From: Riemerella anatipestifer
GTDB taxonomy: Bacteria; Bacteroidota; Bacteroidia; Flavobacteriales; Weeksellaceae
NCBI RefSeq assembly: GCF_009663465.1
Contig: NZ_QXHU01000005.1
Coordinates: 206,377-270,376, forward strand
DNA length: 64,000 nt
Direction of reading: 5' to 3'
Made by a program: the position numbers and the translations under genes. The notes under the pieces were generated by a model. It searched no databases. It had not been told where the DNA came from and saw only the letters and a program-made list of their open reading frames with translations. Positions 17,483 to 26,258 of this stretch are shown here, piece by piece. Each line of letters opens with the position of its first letter. Positions within the stretch are counted from its first letter, which is position 1.

Positions 17483-19297
17483 ATGAACAAAGAAACTCTG
17501 AACTCTAGACAAGAAGAACCAAACACACCTCAACCCAACCAAGAAATAAAGGAAAATACTGTTTTAGAACCTTCGTCTTATCAGGAGTCGGAAGTTGAAG
17601 AAGAAGACCACGATGACGACGACCACGAAGAGAACGAAAAGTTATCTTTGAAAGAGTTGGTAGATAAGCTGGAGAGGCTCATCAATCTAGAGAATGCAGG
17701 AGAGGAGATTCAGAAATTCAATGCGCTTAGAAAATCTATTTCCGAGCAAATAGACGAAATAACAGAAAACAAAAAACAGGAGTTCGAAGCAGCAGATAAT
17801 GACCCTTTGGAGGTTTTCAGCTACGAACACCCTTTACAAGCAAAGTTTTCTGCACTCGTCAATATTTTTAAAGAAAAGAGAGACCTCTTTATTCAAAAGC
17901 AAGAAGAAGAACACCAAAAAAATCTAGAGGTAAGGCTAGAAATTGTAGAAAAACTTAAAAATCTTTACACTAATACAGAACCAGGGACAGACCTATTCAG
18001 AGCCATAAGGGAAATAAAAGAGGAGTGGGCTAATGCGGGTAAAGTAGCAAAGTCGGAGTTCAAAAATCTGAACAATAACTACTATCATCACCTCAATGGG
18101 TTCTACCAAATGCTAGACCTCAACAAAGAATACCGTGAGCAAGAGTATGCCCATAATTTGGAAAAGAGACAGCACATCATCGCTCGTGCTAAGGAGCTAT
18201 TGGTAGAGCCACTGATACAAAAAGCACTTAACGAATTGCAGTATCTCCACAAACTTTGGAGAGAGGAGGCAGAGCCTGTGGCAGAAGAGTTTAGGGACAG
18301 CACTTGGGAGGAGTTTAAGGAACTTTCTAACCAAATACACGATAGAAAAACTGAACTCTTCGCAGCGAGAGAAGCGGAACAAAAAGAAAATCTAGAGAAG
18401 AAAAACACCATTATTGCTCAAATCAAGGCTTTAGGGTCGCCAGAAAAACCTAACCATAATTATTGGCAGAAATCCATTAAGAAAATGGAAGAGCTAAGAG
18501 AAGAATTTATAAAGTTAGGTAGCGTTCCTAGAAAGCTTTCTACCCAAAATTGGACTGATTTTAAGCAAAGCGTAAGAGCCTTTAATTCGGCTAAAAACGA
18601 GTTTTATAAAGGTCTTAAACAAGCTCAAATAAACAACTTAGAAGAAAAATATAAGTTGATAAAAGTGGCTCAAGATAACAAAAACTCCGAAGATTGGGAG
18701 ACTATGGTGCCGCTATTCAAGAAACTTCAGAAAGATTGGCAAACGATAGGACACGTGCCTAGAAGTCAGGCAAATAAAGTATGGGACGCGTTCCGTGAAG
18801 CGTGCAACTTTTTCTTTGACCAATACAGAACCAAAAGCGAAGCGGCTGGAGACGATTGGAACGAAAACTTTAAGCAGAAGAAAGGTCTCCTAGAAGAACT
18901 AAAAAAAATAGAGAAAGGAGAGAACTCTCTAGAAGTAATAGAGGAAATTAAAAATAAATGGAATGCCGTAGGCAAAGTGCCTAAGGATAAGTTGGGCATC
19001 AATTCGGAGTTTAATAAAACTCTAAAGCAAAAGCTGAAACTTAATAACCTTAATGAGTTTGATATTAAGGAGGAAGGCTTATCCGAATCTCAAATTACTG
19101 ATAGAGCTCGTAAGCTTAAAAACCAAATTATCGACCTTGAGGCTGAAGTGGTTAAGCTGGAAAACAATCTTTCTTTCTTTAACAATCCAACGAGAGAGAA
19201 TCCGTTGTTAAAAGATACTTTTGAAAAAATTGATGATAAGAGAGCTCAATTAGAGAGCCTTAGAATTACATTACATCAAATGATTTCTGGAGAATAA
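17483..19297 (+). CDS. DUF349-domain coiled-coil protein
   Basis: A 604-residue, highly charged cytoplasmic protein built of repeated helical DUF349 units of about 70 residues. Repeated W-[TK]-x-[VI]-G and WxxFK patterns mark them (EEWANAGKVAKSEFKNL, LREEFIKLGSVPRKL, QKDWQTIGHVPRSQANKVWDAFR, NKWNAVGKVPKDKL). The N-terminus is acidic and low-complexity (EEEDHDDDDHEE). The family is widespread in Bacteroidota but functionally undefined. It follows aroE by 79 bases and is closed by a strong terminator. Confidence 0.85.
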   Translation: MNKETLNSRQEEPNTPQPNQEIKENTVLEPSSYQESEVEEEDHDDDDHEENEKLSLKELVDKLERLINLENAGEEIQKFNALRKSISEQIDEITENKKQEFEAADNDPLEVFSYEHPLQAKFSALVNIFKEKRDLFIQKQEEEHQKNLEVRLEIVEKLKNLYTNTEPGTDLFRAIREIKEEWANAGKVAKSEFKNLNNNYYHHLNGFYQMLDLNKEYREQEYAHNLEKRQHIIARAKELLVEPLIQKALNELQYLHKLWREEAEPVAEEFRDSTWEEFKELSNQIHDRKTELFAAREAEQKENLEKKNTIIAQIKALGSPEKPNHNYWQKSIKKMEELREEFIKLGSVPRKLSTQNWTDFKQSVRAFNSAKNEFYKGLKQAQINNLEEKYKLIKVAQDNKNSEDWETMVPLFKKLQKDWQTIGHVPRSQANKVWDAFREACNFFFDQYRTKSEAAGDDWNENFKQKKGLLEELKKIEKGENSLEVIEEIKNKWNAVGKVPKDKLGINSEFNKTLKQKLKLNNLNEFDIKEEGLSESQITDRARKLKNQIIDLEAEVVKLENNLSFFNNPTRENPLLKDTFEKIDDKRAQLESLRITLHQMISGE

Positions 19298-19322
19298 TAA
19301 AAGGTTAAACGAAAATAGAAAC

Positions 19323-19363
19323 AAAAACTTTGTTGGGATTAGATTGATTTCAACAAAGTTTTT
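19323..19363 (+). terminator. Terminator of the mazG-aroE-DUF349 run
   Basis: AAAAACTTTGTTG (19323-19335) pairs perfectly with CAACAAAGTTTTT (19351-19363), followed by more T. Its stem closely resembles that of the hairpin at 15344. Confidence 0.85.
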
Positions 19364-19391
19364 TAGTTAATGTCAAAAATAAACGCTCCGT

Positions 19392-20411
19392 ATGTCTCAC
19401 GAAAAATATATAAGTCGGTGTATTGCTTTGGCAGAGAAGGCTAGAGGTAACACTTACCCTAATCCTTTGGTAGGAGCGGTAATTGTACACAATGGCATCA
19501 TCATAGGGGAAGGCTATCATCACAAGGCAGGAGAGCCTCATGCAGAAATTAACGCTATCAATTCGGTGGATAATAAAGAGCTTTTAAAAGAATCTACGAT
19601 TTATGTTTCATTAGAGCCTTGTTCCCACTTCGGGAGAACGCCACCTTGCGCTCTTAAAATCACAGAAATTGGTTTCAAAAAAGTGGTTATAGGCTCCGCT
19701 GATTCTAATGAAAAAGTGAGTGGCAAAGGAAAAAAAATGATAGAAGAAGCAGGAATAGAAGTGGTTGATAAAGTGTTGGAGGAACAATGCCGATGGCTTA
19801 ACAGAAGGTTTTTTACTTTCCACGAGAAAAAAAGACCATACATTATCCTGAAATGGGCAGAGTCTAACGATGGTTTTATAGACCGAAATTTCGCTCCAAT
19901 GCCTATCTCCAACGTTTTGGCATCTCAATATGTGCATAAGATGAGAGCAGAAGAACACGCTATTTTGGTTGGGACACAAACGGCACTTAATGATAATCCA
20001 ACTTTAGATGTAAGGCATCTTGACGGTAGAAATCCTATCAGAGTTTTAATAGATTTGGAGCTTAAAGTTCCTCGAAGTTTTAATATTTTCAATACTAATG
20101 CTCCTACCATTATTTTTAACCTTTATAAAAACTGTGAGCAAGACCATTTGAAATGGATAAAAATTGATAGAGAAAATTTTCTAGAAGAACTGATGTGTCA
20201 TTTGTATGAACAGCAGATACAATCTATCATTATAGAAGGCGGAAGCAAGATGTTAAATGCCTTTATTGAAGCTCAACTTTGGGATGAGGCGGTGGTAATT
20301 AAAGCGTCTAATCTAACTTTGAATAATGGGACTAAAGCTCCTACATTCAATGAAAAACCTTACCGACAAAAACAAATGAAAGATAATGTTTTAAATTTTT
20401 ATAAAAAATAG
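19392..20411 (+). CDS. ribD: Bifunctional riboflavin biosynthesis protein RibD
   Basis: A 339-residue enzyme carrying out the deamination and reduction steps of riboflavin synthesis. The N-terminal deaminase domain has the zinc site His50-Ala-Glu52 (GEPHAEINA) with Cys77 and Cys86 (SLEPCSHFGRTPPC). From about residue 150 comes the dihydrofolate-reductase-like reductase domain (YIILKWAESNDGFI, AILVGTQTALNDNPTLDVR, SIIIEGGSKMLNAFI). Other riboflavin genes are not nearby, which is common in this group. The next gene starts five bases after its stop, so the two are probably one operon. Confidence 0.95.
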   Translation: MSHEKYISRCIALAEKARGNTYPNPLVGAVIVHNGIIIGEGYHHKAGEPHAEINAINSVDNKELLKESTIYVSLEPCSHFGRTPPCALKITEIGFKKVVIGSADSNEKVSGKGKKMIEEAGIEVVDKVLEEQCRWLNRRFFTFHEKKRPYIILKWAESNDGFIDRNFAPMPISNVLASQYVHKMRAEEHAILVGTQTALNDNPTLDVRHLDGRNPIRVLIDLELKVPRSFNIFNTNAPTIIFNLYKNCEQDHLKWIKIDRENFLEELMCHLYEQQIQSIIIEGGSKMLNAFIEAQLWDEAVVIKASNLTLNNGTKAPTFNEKPYRQKQMKDNVLNFYKK

Positions 20412-20416
20412 TTTTT

Positions 20417-22054
20417 ATGCTTTATCTGTTACTTTCCGTAGGCGTTATTTTTCCTAGTTTGCTAGGTGTGGGAATGCTATTTGAAAAACTATTAGGAAAG
20501 TTGTGGGAAGAAAAACTATCCTCTGCTTTTTTTGCAGGGTGTATGGGATTGAGTTTGGTATGGGCGGTTTTAGCATTTGCAGTGCCTATCAATAGAGTAG
20601 TAGAAGTCTCTAGCTTGGTTTTAGGACTAAGTGCCTTTGTTTATTTTAAAATATATCGCGTTTTAGGAACTTTTATTACTAGAAACTATTTGATTTTTGC
20701 TCCGTTGCTTTTTATTGTGTTGCTTTTTGGGAGTGGGTATCCGTTTATTTTAGACCACTTTGGTTACTATGTGCCTAGTATTAAATGGATTGCAGAGGTA
20801 GGTCTAGTAAAGGGAATTGGGAACTTAGATTTAATATTAGGGCAAATGTCCCTTTGGCATATTTTACAGGCGGGATTTTCTAATACTTCTGATGTTTTTC
20901 TGCGATTGAATGTAGTATTACTTTTAGGATATATCATTTATATTATAGAGAAAAAGGTGTGGGTTCATTTTATCTTTTTGCCTATTTTGTTATTGTTTTT
21001 ACAATCGCCAAGTACAGATTTACCAGTTATTGTAGGCTCTTTAATAATTTTGAATGAAGTTTTGAATAAAAACCGTAATGTATCAGCATTGTTTGGGTTT
21101 TCGGTTTGGATTTTCAGCATAAAACCTACCATAATATGGCTCCCGTTGATGGTCTTTTTATATGCTTTTTTAATACGAAAATTTTCTTATCGGTTGATAA
21201 TCGTAGGCGTAGGTGTGGTGTCTGTTTTTGTGATTAAAAATTGGTATTGCTTTGGATTTCCCGTTTTTCCAGTACAAGTTTTGGATTTAGATTTGAGTTG
21301 GAAGCCTAATGAATTTTTGCTTAAAAATTCTGCCGAAACTGCTATCCTTAAAACTTACGATTTTCAATATTCTTACGAGGTAATAAAGCAATTTTCGGTT
21401 TGGGAAAGTGTTAAAAATTGGATATTTCTGAAAGGCATAAAAGGAGTTATCAATATAGCTTTTGTTTTGAGCTTGTTGGCATTACTATTATATGCTATTA
21501 AAAGTAAAAGCCGTTTGATTTGGCTGATTGTAATATCAATTTTTATTAAAAGCGTTTTGGTGTTGCTATTTTCAGCACAATACCGATTTTTCTTAGAAGT
21601 GTTTTTTGTGGTTGTTCTTTTAGTTTTTAGAGATTGGTTTTCCGCTAAGAAAGTGGCTTTAGTGAGTATTATAGGTACTTTGGGTATGTCTGTATTTTTG
21701 TTTGCTCCATCTTTAATTGTGAAATATATTCCTAGCTTCAGGCTGGGTGGATTTATTAAAAATATAGAATTTTCCCAAGTTGTAAAACCAGCGACTTACA
21801 AATATCAACGGTATAAAACTTTTACAATAGGTAATCTGACCTTTAATGTAGTGGACAATTATCCTTTTAGTTTTGATACACCACTTCCAGCTATTTCTCC
21901 TAGTTTTTTGGAGCTTTATTTAGAGGCAGGGATTTTTCCTCAAAAAATAGGTTCGAACTTAAAAGAAGGTTTTGTTTGGAAAAAATTATCCAACAAAGAT
22001 AGAGAGCAATTACAACAGATTGTTAATGGATTTTATATAAATGAAAAAAGATAG
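20417..22054 (+). CDS. Polytopic membrane protein, unknown function
   Basis: A 545-residue protein with roughly 12-13 hydrophobic segments over residues 1-430 and a soluble C-terminal part of about 100 residues (IEFSQVVKPATYKYQRYKTFTIGNL onward). The layout resembles GT-C-type glycosyltransferases and the family annotated as LIC_10190 membrane proteins, but I see no proven catalytic motif, so sugar transfer is only a possibility. It starts five bases after ribD. Its stop codon lies inside the convergent terminator shared with porX. Confidence 0.6.
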   Translation: MLYLLLSVGVIFPSLLGVGMLFEKLLGKLWEEKLSSAFFAGCMGLSLVWAVLAFAVPINRVVEVSSLVLGLSAFVYFKIYRVLGTFITRNYLIFAPLLFIVLLFGSGYPFILDHFGYYVPSIKWIAEVGLVKGIGNLDLILGQMSLWHILQAGFSNTSDVFLRLNVVLLLGYIIYIIEKKVWVHFIFLPILLLFLQSPSTDLPVIVGSLIILNEVLNKNRNVSALFGFSVWIFSIKPTIIWLPLMVFLYAFLIRKFSYRLIIVGVGVVSVFVIKNWYCFGFPVFPVQVLDLDLSWKPNEFLLKNSAETAILKTYDFQYSYEVIKQFSVWESVKNWIFLKGIKGVINIAFVLSLLALLLYAIKSKSRLIWLIVISIFIKSVLVLLFSAQYRFFLEVFFVVVLLVFRDWFSAKKVALVSIIGTLGMSVFLFAPSLIVKYIPSFRLGGFIKNIEFSQVVKPATYKYQRYKTFTIGNLTFNVVDNYPFSFDTPLPAISPSFLELYLEAGIFPQKIGSNLKEGFVWKKLSNKDREQLQQIVNGFYINEKR

Positions 22055-22075
22055 AGATATTATCTCTATCTTTTT
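22045..22075. terminator. Convergent terminator overlapping a stop codon
   Basis: GATAGAGATA (22050-22059) and TATCTCTATC (22061-22070) form a near-perfect palindrome with A- and T-runs on either side. It serves the membrane protein gene on plus and porX on minus. The TAG stop of the plus gene lies within the left arm. Confidence 0.8.
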
Positions 22076-23618
22076 ATTTGGGTTCTAGAACGCAAAATGG
22101 AATAATGCATTCCTCCAAAGAAATGCCACCGTGCTGGTAGGTTTCTTTATAATAATTAACAAAGTGATTGTAGTTTTTTGGATATGCTAAAAAGGTGTTA
22201 TTCTTAGCAAATACATACTTACTACTTAGATTCCCTTTGGGGAGGAATAGCTTTTCGGGTTGGCTAATAGCCCATACATCAGAATCTTCATAAGAAAGGC
22301 TTTTCCCTGTTTTGTAGCGGATATTAGTGGAGGTTTCTCGGTCGCCTACAACTTTACTTGGCTTTTTAACATAGATAGTGCCGTGGTCTGTAGTGATGAT
22401 GAGTTTAAAACCAGACTCCGCAGCTTGTTTAATCAGTCTCATAATAGGAGCGTTTTCAAACCAATTTAAGGTAAGAGAACGGAAGGTTTTATCATCTCTA
22501 ATCAACTGATTAACGATAGAGTTATCCGTTTTGGCGTGGGATAAAATATCTATAAAATTATAGACGACTACCACTAAATCTTTATTTTGATGTTGATGAA
22601 AATCTTCTAAAACCTTTTGTTCAAAATCAGAGTTTAAGACTTTAATGTATTTCATTGTCTTAGAAGATAATCCTAGACGCTTCATTTGGTCTTTTAGGAA
22701 ATCTTGTTCGGCATCGTTTTTATTGCCTTCTTCGTTGTCGTTCAGCCATTGGTCAGGAAATCTTTTTTCTATTTCGGAAGGCATCAATCCAGCAAAAAAA
22801 GCATTTCTTGCATATTGGGTAGCCGTGGGTAAGATGCTGTAATATGGGGTTTCTAGAGTTTTGTTATAGAATTTAAGAAACAGTGGTTCGATGACTTTCC
22901 ATTGGTCGTACCTTAGATTATCTATCATAAGTAGCAGAACTTTGTCATTCTGCATTTCTGGTTTTACCTTTTCTTTAAAAAGCGTATGGCTCATAAGAGG
23001 CTTTTCGTTTGAATTAAGCCAATTTTCGTAGTTTCTTTCTATGAACTTGGCAAACTGTATGTTGGCTTCCTCTTTTTGAGATTGTAGCAAGTCGGCAAAT
23101 TCGTTATCAAATACTTTATCAAACTTAATTTCCCAACCCAATATTTTTTTATAATAATTACTCCAATCCTCATAAGTGTTAAGATAACTTAACTCCATAC
23201 TTATGTTTCTGAACTCTTGCTGATATTCTTGCTTGGTTTGTTGTTCTACAAGGTCGTCGCTTTGTAGATTTTTTTTCAAAGAGAGCAGAACTTGGTTAGG
23301 ATTTACAGGTTTTAAGATATAATCGGCAATTTGAGAACCTATGGCTTGCTCCATAATGTGTTCTTCTTCGCTTTTAGTTACCATTACAATTTTCATTGCT
23401 GAATTTTTTTCTTTTAGTAATGGTATGGCATCTAGCCCAGAAATACCAGGCATATTTTCGTCCAAAAGAACTAATGAAAAACTTTCTTCGTCTAATATTT
23501 CTAAGGCTTCATTAACATTATTGATGGGCGTTACCTGATAACCTTTGTTTTCTAAGAATACGATATGAGGTTTTAATAAATCTACCTCGTCATCTATCCA
23601 TAATATTTTTTTAGCCAT
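22074..23618 (-). CDS. porX: PorX, response regulator with PglZ phosphatase-like domain (type IX secretion)
   Basis: A 514-residue regulator linked to the type IX secretion system. The receiver domain (residues 1-120) has the acidic pair Asp9-Asp10, the phosphoacceptor Asp53 (LVLLDENMPG), Thr81 and Lys103 (ILKPVNP). The remainder is a PglZ/alkaline-phosphatase-like domain: VLLLMIDNLRYDQW near residue 210 and IITTDHGTIYV near 440 supply metal ligands. This combination is diagnostic for PorX, which in Porphyromonas acts with PorY and a sigma factor and cleaves oligonucleotides. The gene stands alone behind its own promoter. The window holds no other T9SS gene. Confidence 0.95.
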   Translation of the reverse strand: MAKKILWIDDEVDLLKPHIVFLENKGYQVTPINNVNEALEILDEESFSLVLLDENMPGISGLDAIPLLKEKNSAMKIVMVTKSEEEHIMEQAIGSQIADYILKPVNPNQVLLSLKKNLQSDDLVEQQTKQEYQQEFRNISMELSYLNTYEDWSNYYKKILGWEIKFDKVFDNEFADLLQSQKEEANIQFAKFIERNYENWLNSNEKPLMSHTLFKEKVKPEMQNDKVLLLMIDNLRYDQWKVIEPLFLKFYNKTLETPYYSILPTATQYARNAFFAGLMPSEIEKRFPDQWLNDNEEGNKNDAEQDFLKDQMKRLGLSSKTMKYIKVLNSDFEQKVLEDFHQHQNKDLVVVVYNFIDILSHAKTDNSIVNQLIRDDKTFRSLTLNWFENAPIMRLIKQAAESGFKLIITTDHGTIYVKKPSKVVGDRETSTNIRYKTGKSLSYEDSDVWAISQPEKLFLPKGNLSSKYVFAKNNTFLAYPKNYNHFVNYYKETYQHGGISLEECIIPFCVLEPK

Positions 23619-23667
23619 AACTATTCTTTATTTATAAGGGTGTTTGTAACACTCTTCTTTAGTTTTC

Positions 23668-23675
23668 CAAAGATA
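23668..23675 (-). promoter_or_regulatory. Promoter -7 element of porX
   Basis: On the minus strand the sequence is TATCTTTG, about 50 bases before the porX ATG. A small GTGTT/AACAC hairpin lies in the leader between them. Confidence 0.6.
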
Positions 23676-23739
23676 CAGCTAACCCCACCAATATCTAGCC
23701 AAAGCATTTATAAAAAAAGTTAAATTTGAGTTAAATAAA

Positions 23740-23762
23740 AAAGCAGGTTTTTAGCCTGCTTT
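23740..23762 (-). terminator. Terminator of the pirin gene
   Basis: AAAGCAGG (23740-23747) pairs with CCTGCTTT (23755-23762). On the minus strand the hairpin is followed by a T-run directly after the pirin stop codon. Confidence 0.75.
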
Positions 23763-23765
23763 TCG

Positions 23766-24641
23766 TTAATCTTCTAAGACTCCGAATTTGTTGTTTTTAA
23801 AGTCATCAAAAGCCTGAATAATCTCTGCTCTAGTGTTCATTACAAACGGACCGTGAGCGGCTATAGGTTCGTTAAGTGGTTCTCCACTAAGGATAAGTAC
23901 AACAGCATCATCTAGGGCTTCTATGTTGAAATCTTCGCCACTATTTTCAAACAAAACTAGATGATCTGTAGGAGCTTCTTCCTCTTCGTTTACAATAATG
24001 TTGCCCTCTATAACTAAAGCGACGGTATTAAAATGAGCAGGGAAACTAAATGAAGCTCTAGCACCTTTTTTCAGTCTTGCATTCATCATATGTATTGGGC
24101 TGAAGGTACTTGCGACACCTTTGCTACCATTGTACTCTCCTGCAATTACTTCTACCCAACTGTTTTCGCCAACAGAAACTTTAGGAAACTCTGCGTGTTG
24201 TATAGATTGGTATTTTGGAGGACTCATTTTATAGCGAGCAGGGAGATTTACCCACAGTTGCACCATTTGGAAAATGCCACCTTTTTTACTCCATTCAGTT
24301 TCGTGATATTCTTTATGGAGTACACCGCTACCAGCTGTCATCCACTGTACATCGCCTTCTTGTATAATGCCACCGCCACCTGCACTATCGTGATGCTCTA
24401 CTTTACCTTGATAAGCTATGGTTACGGTTTCAAAGCCACGATGAGGGTGTACGCCTACGCCTCTAGGAGTTTGGGAAGGTTCAAAATAAAACTTAGAATT
24501 GTAATCCATCATAATGAAAGGATCCATTCTTTTCATATCTAATCTAAATCCGCTAGGGATAAAATTGTGTACTCTAAAACCATCTCCTACAAAATGTGCA
24601 GGTCTAGGAGCTGCGATAAGCTCTATTTTTTTAGTGTTCAT
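23766..24641 (-). CDS. Pirin-family protein
   Basis: A 291-residue bicupin. The N-terminal cupin carries the conserved metal ligands in GVHPHRGFETVTIAYQG, VEHHDSAGG and MTAGSGVLHKEYHE (about residues 60-110), followed by the C-terminal pirin domain (EPLNEPIAAHGPFVMNTRAEI). Family members include quercetin dioxygenases and redox-sensing co-regulators; the substrate here is unknown. It is a single-gene unit with its own promoter and terminator. Confidence 0.93.
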   Translation of the reverse strand: MNTKKIELIAAPRPAHFVGDGFRVHNFIPSGFRLDMKRMDPFIMMDYNSKFYFEPSQTPRGVGVHPHRGFETVTIAYQGKVEHHDSAGGGGIIQEGDVQWMTAGSGVLHKEYHETEWSKKGGIFQMVQLWVNLPARYKMSPPKYQSIQHAEFPKVSVGENSWVEVIAGEYNGSKGVASTFSPIHMMNARLKKGARASFSFPAHFNTVALVIEGNIIVNEEEEAPTDHLVLFENSGEDFNIEALDDAVVLILSGEPLNEPIAAHGPFVMNTRAEIIQAFDDFKNNKFGVLED

Positions 24642-24662
24642 TTTGAATATTTTTTACTTAAG

Positions 24663-24670
24663 CAAAGATA
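24663..24670 (-). promoter_or_regulatory. Promoter -7 element of the pirin gene
   Basis: Minus-strand TATCTTTG, about 22 bases upstream of the pirin ATG. Confidence 0.6.
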
Positions 24671-24976
24671 CCTTAAACCTTTACCTTAAAGCATTGACCT
24701 AGGATAAAAATTGGTCATTAGTTTATAAGTATTTTTTTGTGGTACTTTTGCCTTTTAGAGATACAAATCATCTTCTATATCCCTGTAGGTTGAAAAAAAT
24801 TAAACAGAATTTTAGAATAAAATATCATAGTTGGTGGGGGGGGGAGAGAAAATAACACGAAAATTTTAGTAAATCTAGTTCAAGATACAAAGGCTTCAAA
24901 GAGTCCTGCAATGATTAAAATAATCCAATTCATCTTAATGGTATAAAAAAGGGTTTTGATGAGTTGCTGTAAAATA
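24671..24976. other. Decayed spacer with orphan promoter and a G9 tract
   Basis: No intact gene. A plus-strand TACTTTTG (24743-24750) matches the -7 consensus but leads to no coding frame. A run of nine G (24836-24844) is exceptional for this AT-rich sequence. On the minus strand lies a transporter remnant, listed separately. The stretch looks like the scar of lost genes. Confidence 0.5.
24880..24933 (-). pseudogene. N-terminal remnant of a small multidrug resistance (SMR) transporter
   Basis: Read on the minus strand, the 17 codons from ATG at 24933 give MNWIILIIAGLFEAFVS and then a stop. The first 13 residues match the start of SMR-family transporters, including the membrane Glu of the first helix that binds drug and protons. 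The remaining three and a half helices are missing, so this is a truncated relic. The call rests on a short but very characteristic N-terminus. Confidence 0.55.
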
Positions 24977-25013
24977 AAAAACTGTTTCTACATCTGTTGT
25001 AGAAACAGTTTTT
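24977..25013 (-). terminator. Terminator of the cysteine synthase gene
   Basis: AAAAACTGTTTCTAC (24977-24991) pairs perfectly with GTAGAAACAGTTTTT (24999-25013) around a seven-base loop, just downstream of the minus-strand gene. Confidence 0.85.
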
Positions 25014-25028
25014 ACCTATAATTTTAGT

Positions 25029-26066
25029 TTATATATGCTCTGTTTTAAAGAGCTTGTCGTAGTTATGAAGTTCGTTATTGGTAAAACCTTGAGATTCCAT
25101 CCACTCATCATTATAGACTTTGCTGATGTATCTAGAACCGTGGTCTGGATAGATAAGCACCACTAAATCATCTTCTTTAAACGGATTCTCCTCTGCATAC
25201 TGCATAAGAGCTTGGGTCACGGCTCCTGTAGTGTAGCCTCCCATAATGCCTTCCTTTATAGCGATTTCTCTTGTGCGGTAAGCACTTTGTTCATCGTTTA
25301 CTCTTACAAATTCGTCTATTAAATCAAACCTAAGTGCAGTTGGGATTAAGTTTTTACCTAATCCTTCTATTTGGTAAGGATGAATGTCCTCTTTATTGAT
25401 AGCCCCTGTTTCGTGGTAAGTTTTAAGTATAGAACCATCTGCATCTACTCCAATGATTTTGATGTCAGGGTTCTGCTCTTTAAGATATTTAGCAGAGCCA
25501 GAAAGTGTTCCACCAGTACCAGTACACGCGATTAGGTGTGTGATTTTTCCTTGGGTCTGTTCCCATATTTCAGGACCAGTAGAGGAGTAGTGGGCGTCTA
25601 TATTTAGCTCGTTAAAATATTGGTTGATATAGATAGAGTTAGGTGTTTCTTTGGCAATTCTTTTAGCAACTTCGTAATAAGAGCGAGGGTCGTTTGCAGG
25701 TACATTTGCAGGGCAAACATATACGGTAGCACCTAATGCTTTTAGATAAGCTATTTTTTCAGGCTTAGTTTTATCGCTTACAGATAAGATGCACTTGTAC
25801 CCTTTGATAATGCTTACCATCGCAATAGAAAACCCTGTGTTACCAGAGGTAGTCTCTACAATAGTAGCACCAGGTTTTAGTAATCCTTTTTTTTCTGCTT
25901 GTTCTATAATATGTAGAGCTATCCTATCCTTAGTAGAGTGTCCTGGATTAGAAGACTCTATCTTCGCATAGACTGTAGCCGCTATATTTTCGGTAATTTT
26001 ATTTAATCTAACAAGAGGAGTATTTCCTATTAAACCGAGAATATTATCATAAACATTAGTCGCCAT
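25029..26066 (-). CDS. cysK: PLP-dependent cysteine synthase family protein
   Basis: A 345-residue fold-type II PLP enzyme of the O-acetylserine sulfhydrylase / cystathionine beta-synthase group. The PLP lysine is Lys46 in SSNPGHSTKDR; SGNTGFSIA follows as the substrate loop and GTGGTLSG as the phosphate-binding loop. GGYTTGAV near the C-terminus is also conserved. There is no CBS regulatory domain. The His-Ser-Thr before the lysine departs from the usual GGSVKDR of CysK, so a CBS-like or other sulfur specificity is possible. Start chosen at ATG 26066, because a TTG 15 bases upstream falls almost at the expected transcription start. Confidence 0.85.
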   Translation of the reverse strand: MATNVYDNILGLIGNTPLVRLNKITENIAATVYAKIESSNPGHSTKDRIALHIIEQAEKKGLLKPGATIVETTSGNTGFSIAMVSIIKGYKCILSVSDKTKPEKIAYLKALGATVYVCPANVPANDPRSYYEVAKRIAKETPNSIYINQYFNELNIDAHYSSTGPEIWEQTQGKITHLIACTGTGGTLSGSAKYLKEQNPDIKIIGVDADGSILKTYHETGAINKEDIHPYQIEGLGKNLIPTALRFDLIDEFVRVNDEQSAYRTREIAIKEGIMGGYTTGAVTQALMQYAEENPFKEDDLVVLIYPDHGSRYISKVYNDEWMESQGFTNNELHNYDKLFKTEHI

Positions 26067-26091
26067 ATTACATTTTCTCAAAAACTGGGTG

Positions 26092-26099
26092 CAAAGTTA
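26092..26099 (-). promoter_or_regulatory. Promoter -7 element of the cysteine synthase gene
   Basis: Minus-strand TAACTTTG, 25 bases before the ATG at 26066. It shows that the TTG at 26081 is unlikely to be a start. Confidence 0.65.
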
Positions 26100-26231
26100 A
26101 TAAAAAAATAAGGAATATAAGACTTAAATATCTGTTTAGTTTTGGTGGTGTTTTATATTATTAGTTACAGTTGATTTGCTTTTTTATTTTAAGGCTTCCA
26201 TATTTATAGCTGTACTCCCAAGGTTTTTTAA

Positions 26232-26239
26232 TATTTTTG
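26232..26239 (+). promoter_or_regulatory. Promoter -7 element of the ZIP transporter
   Basis: TATTTTTG, 19 bases before the ATG of the transporter gene. Confidence 0.5.
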
Positions 26240-26258
26240 CGGTTCTATTTTTAATTCT

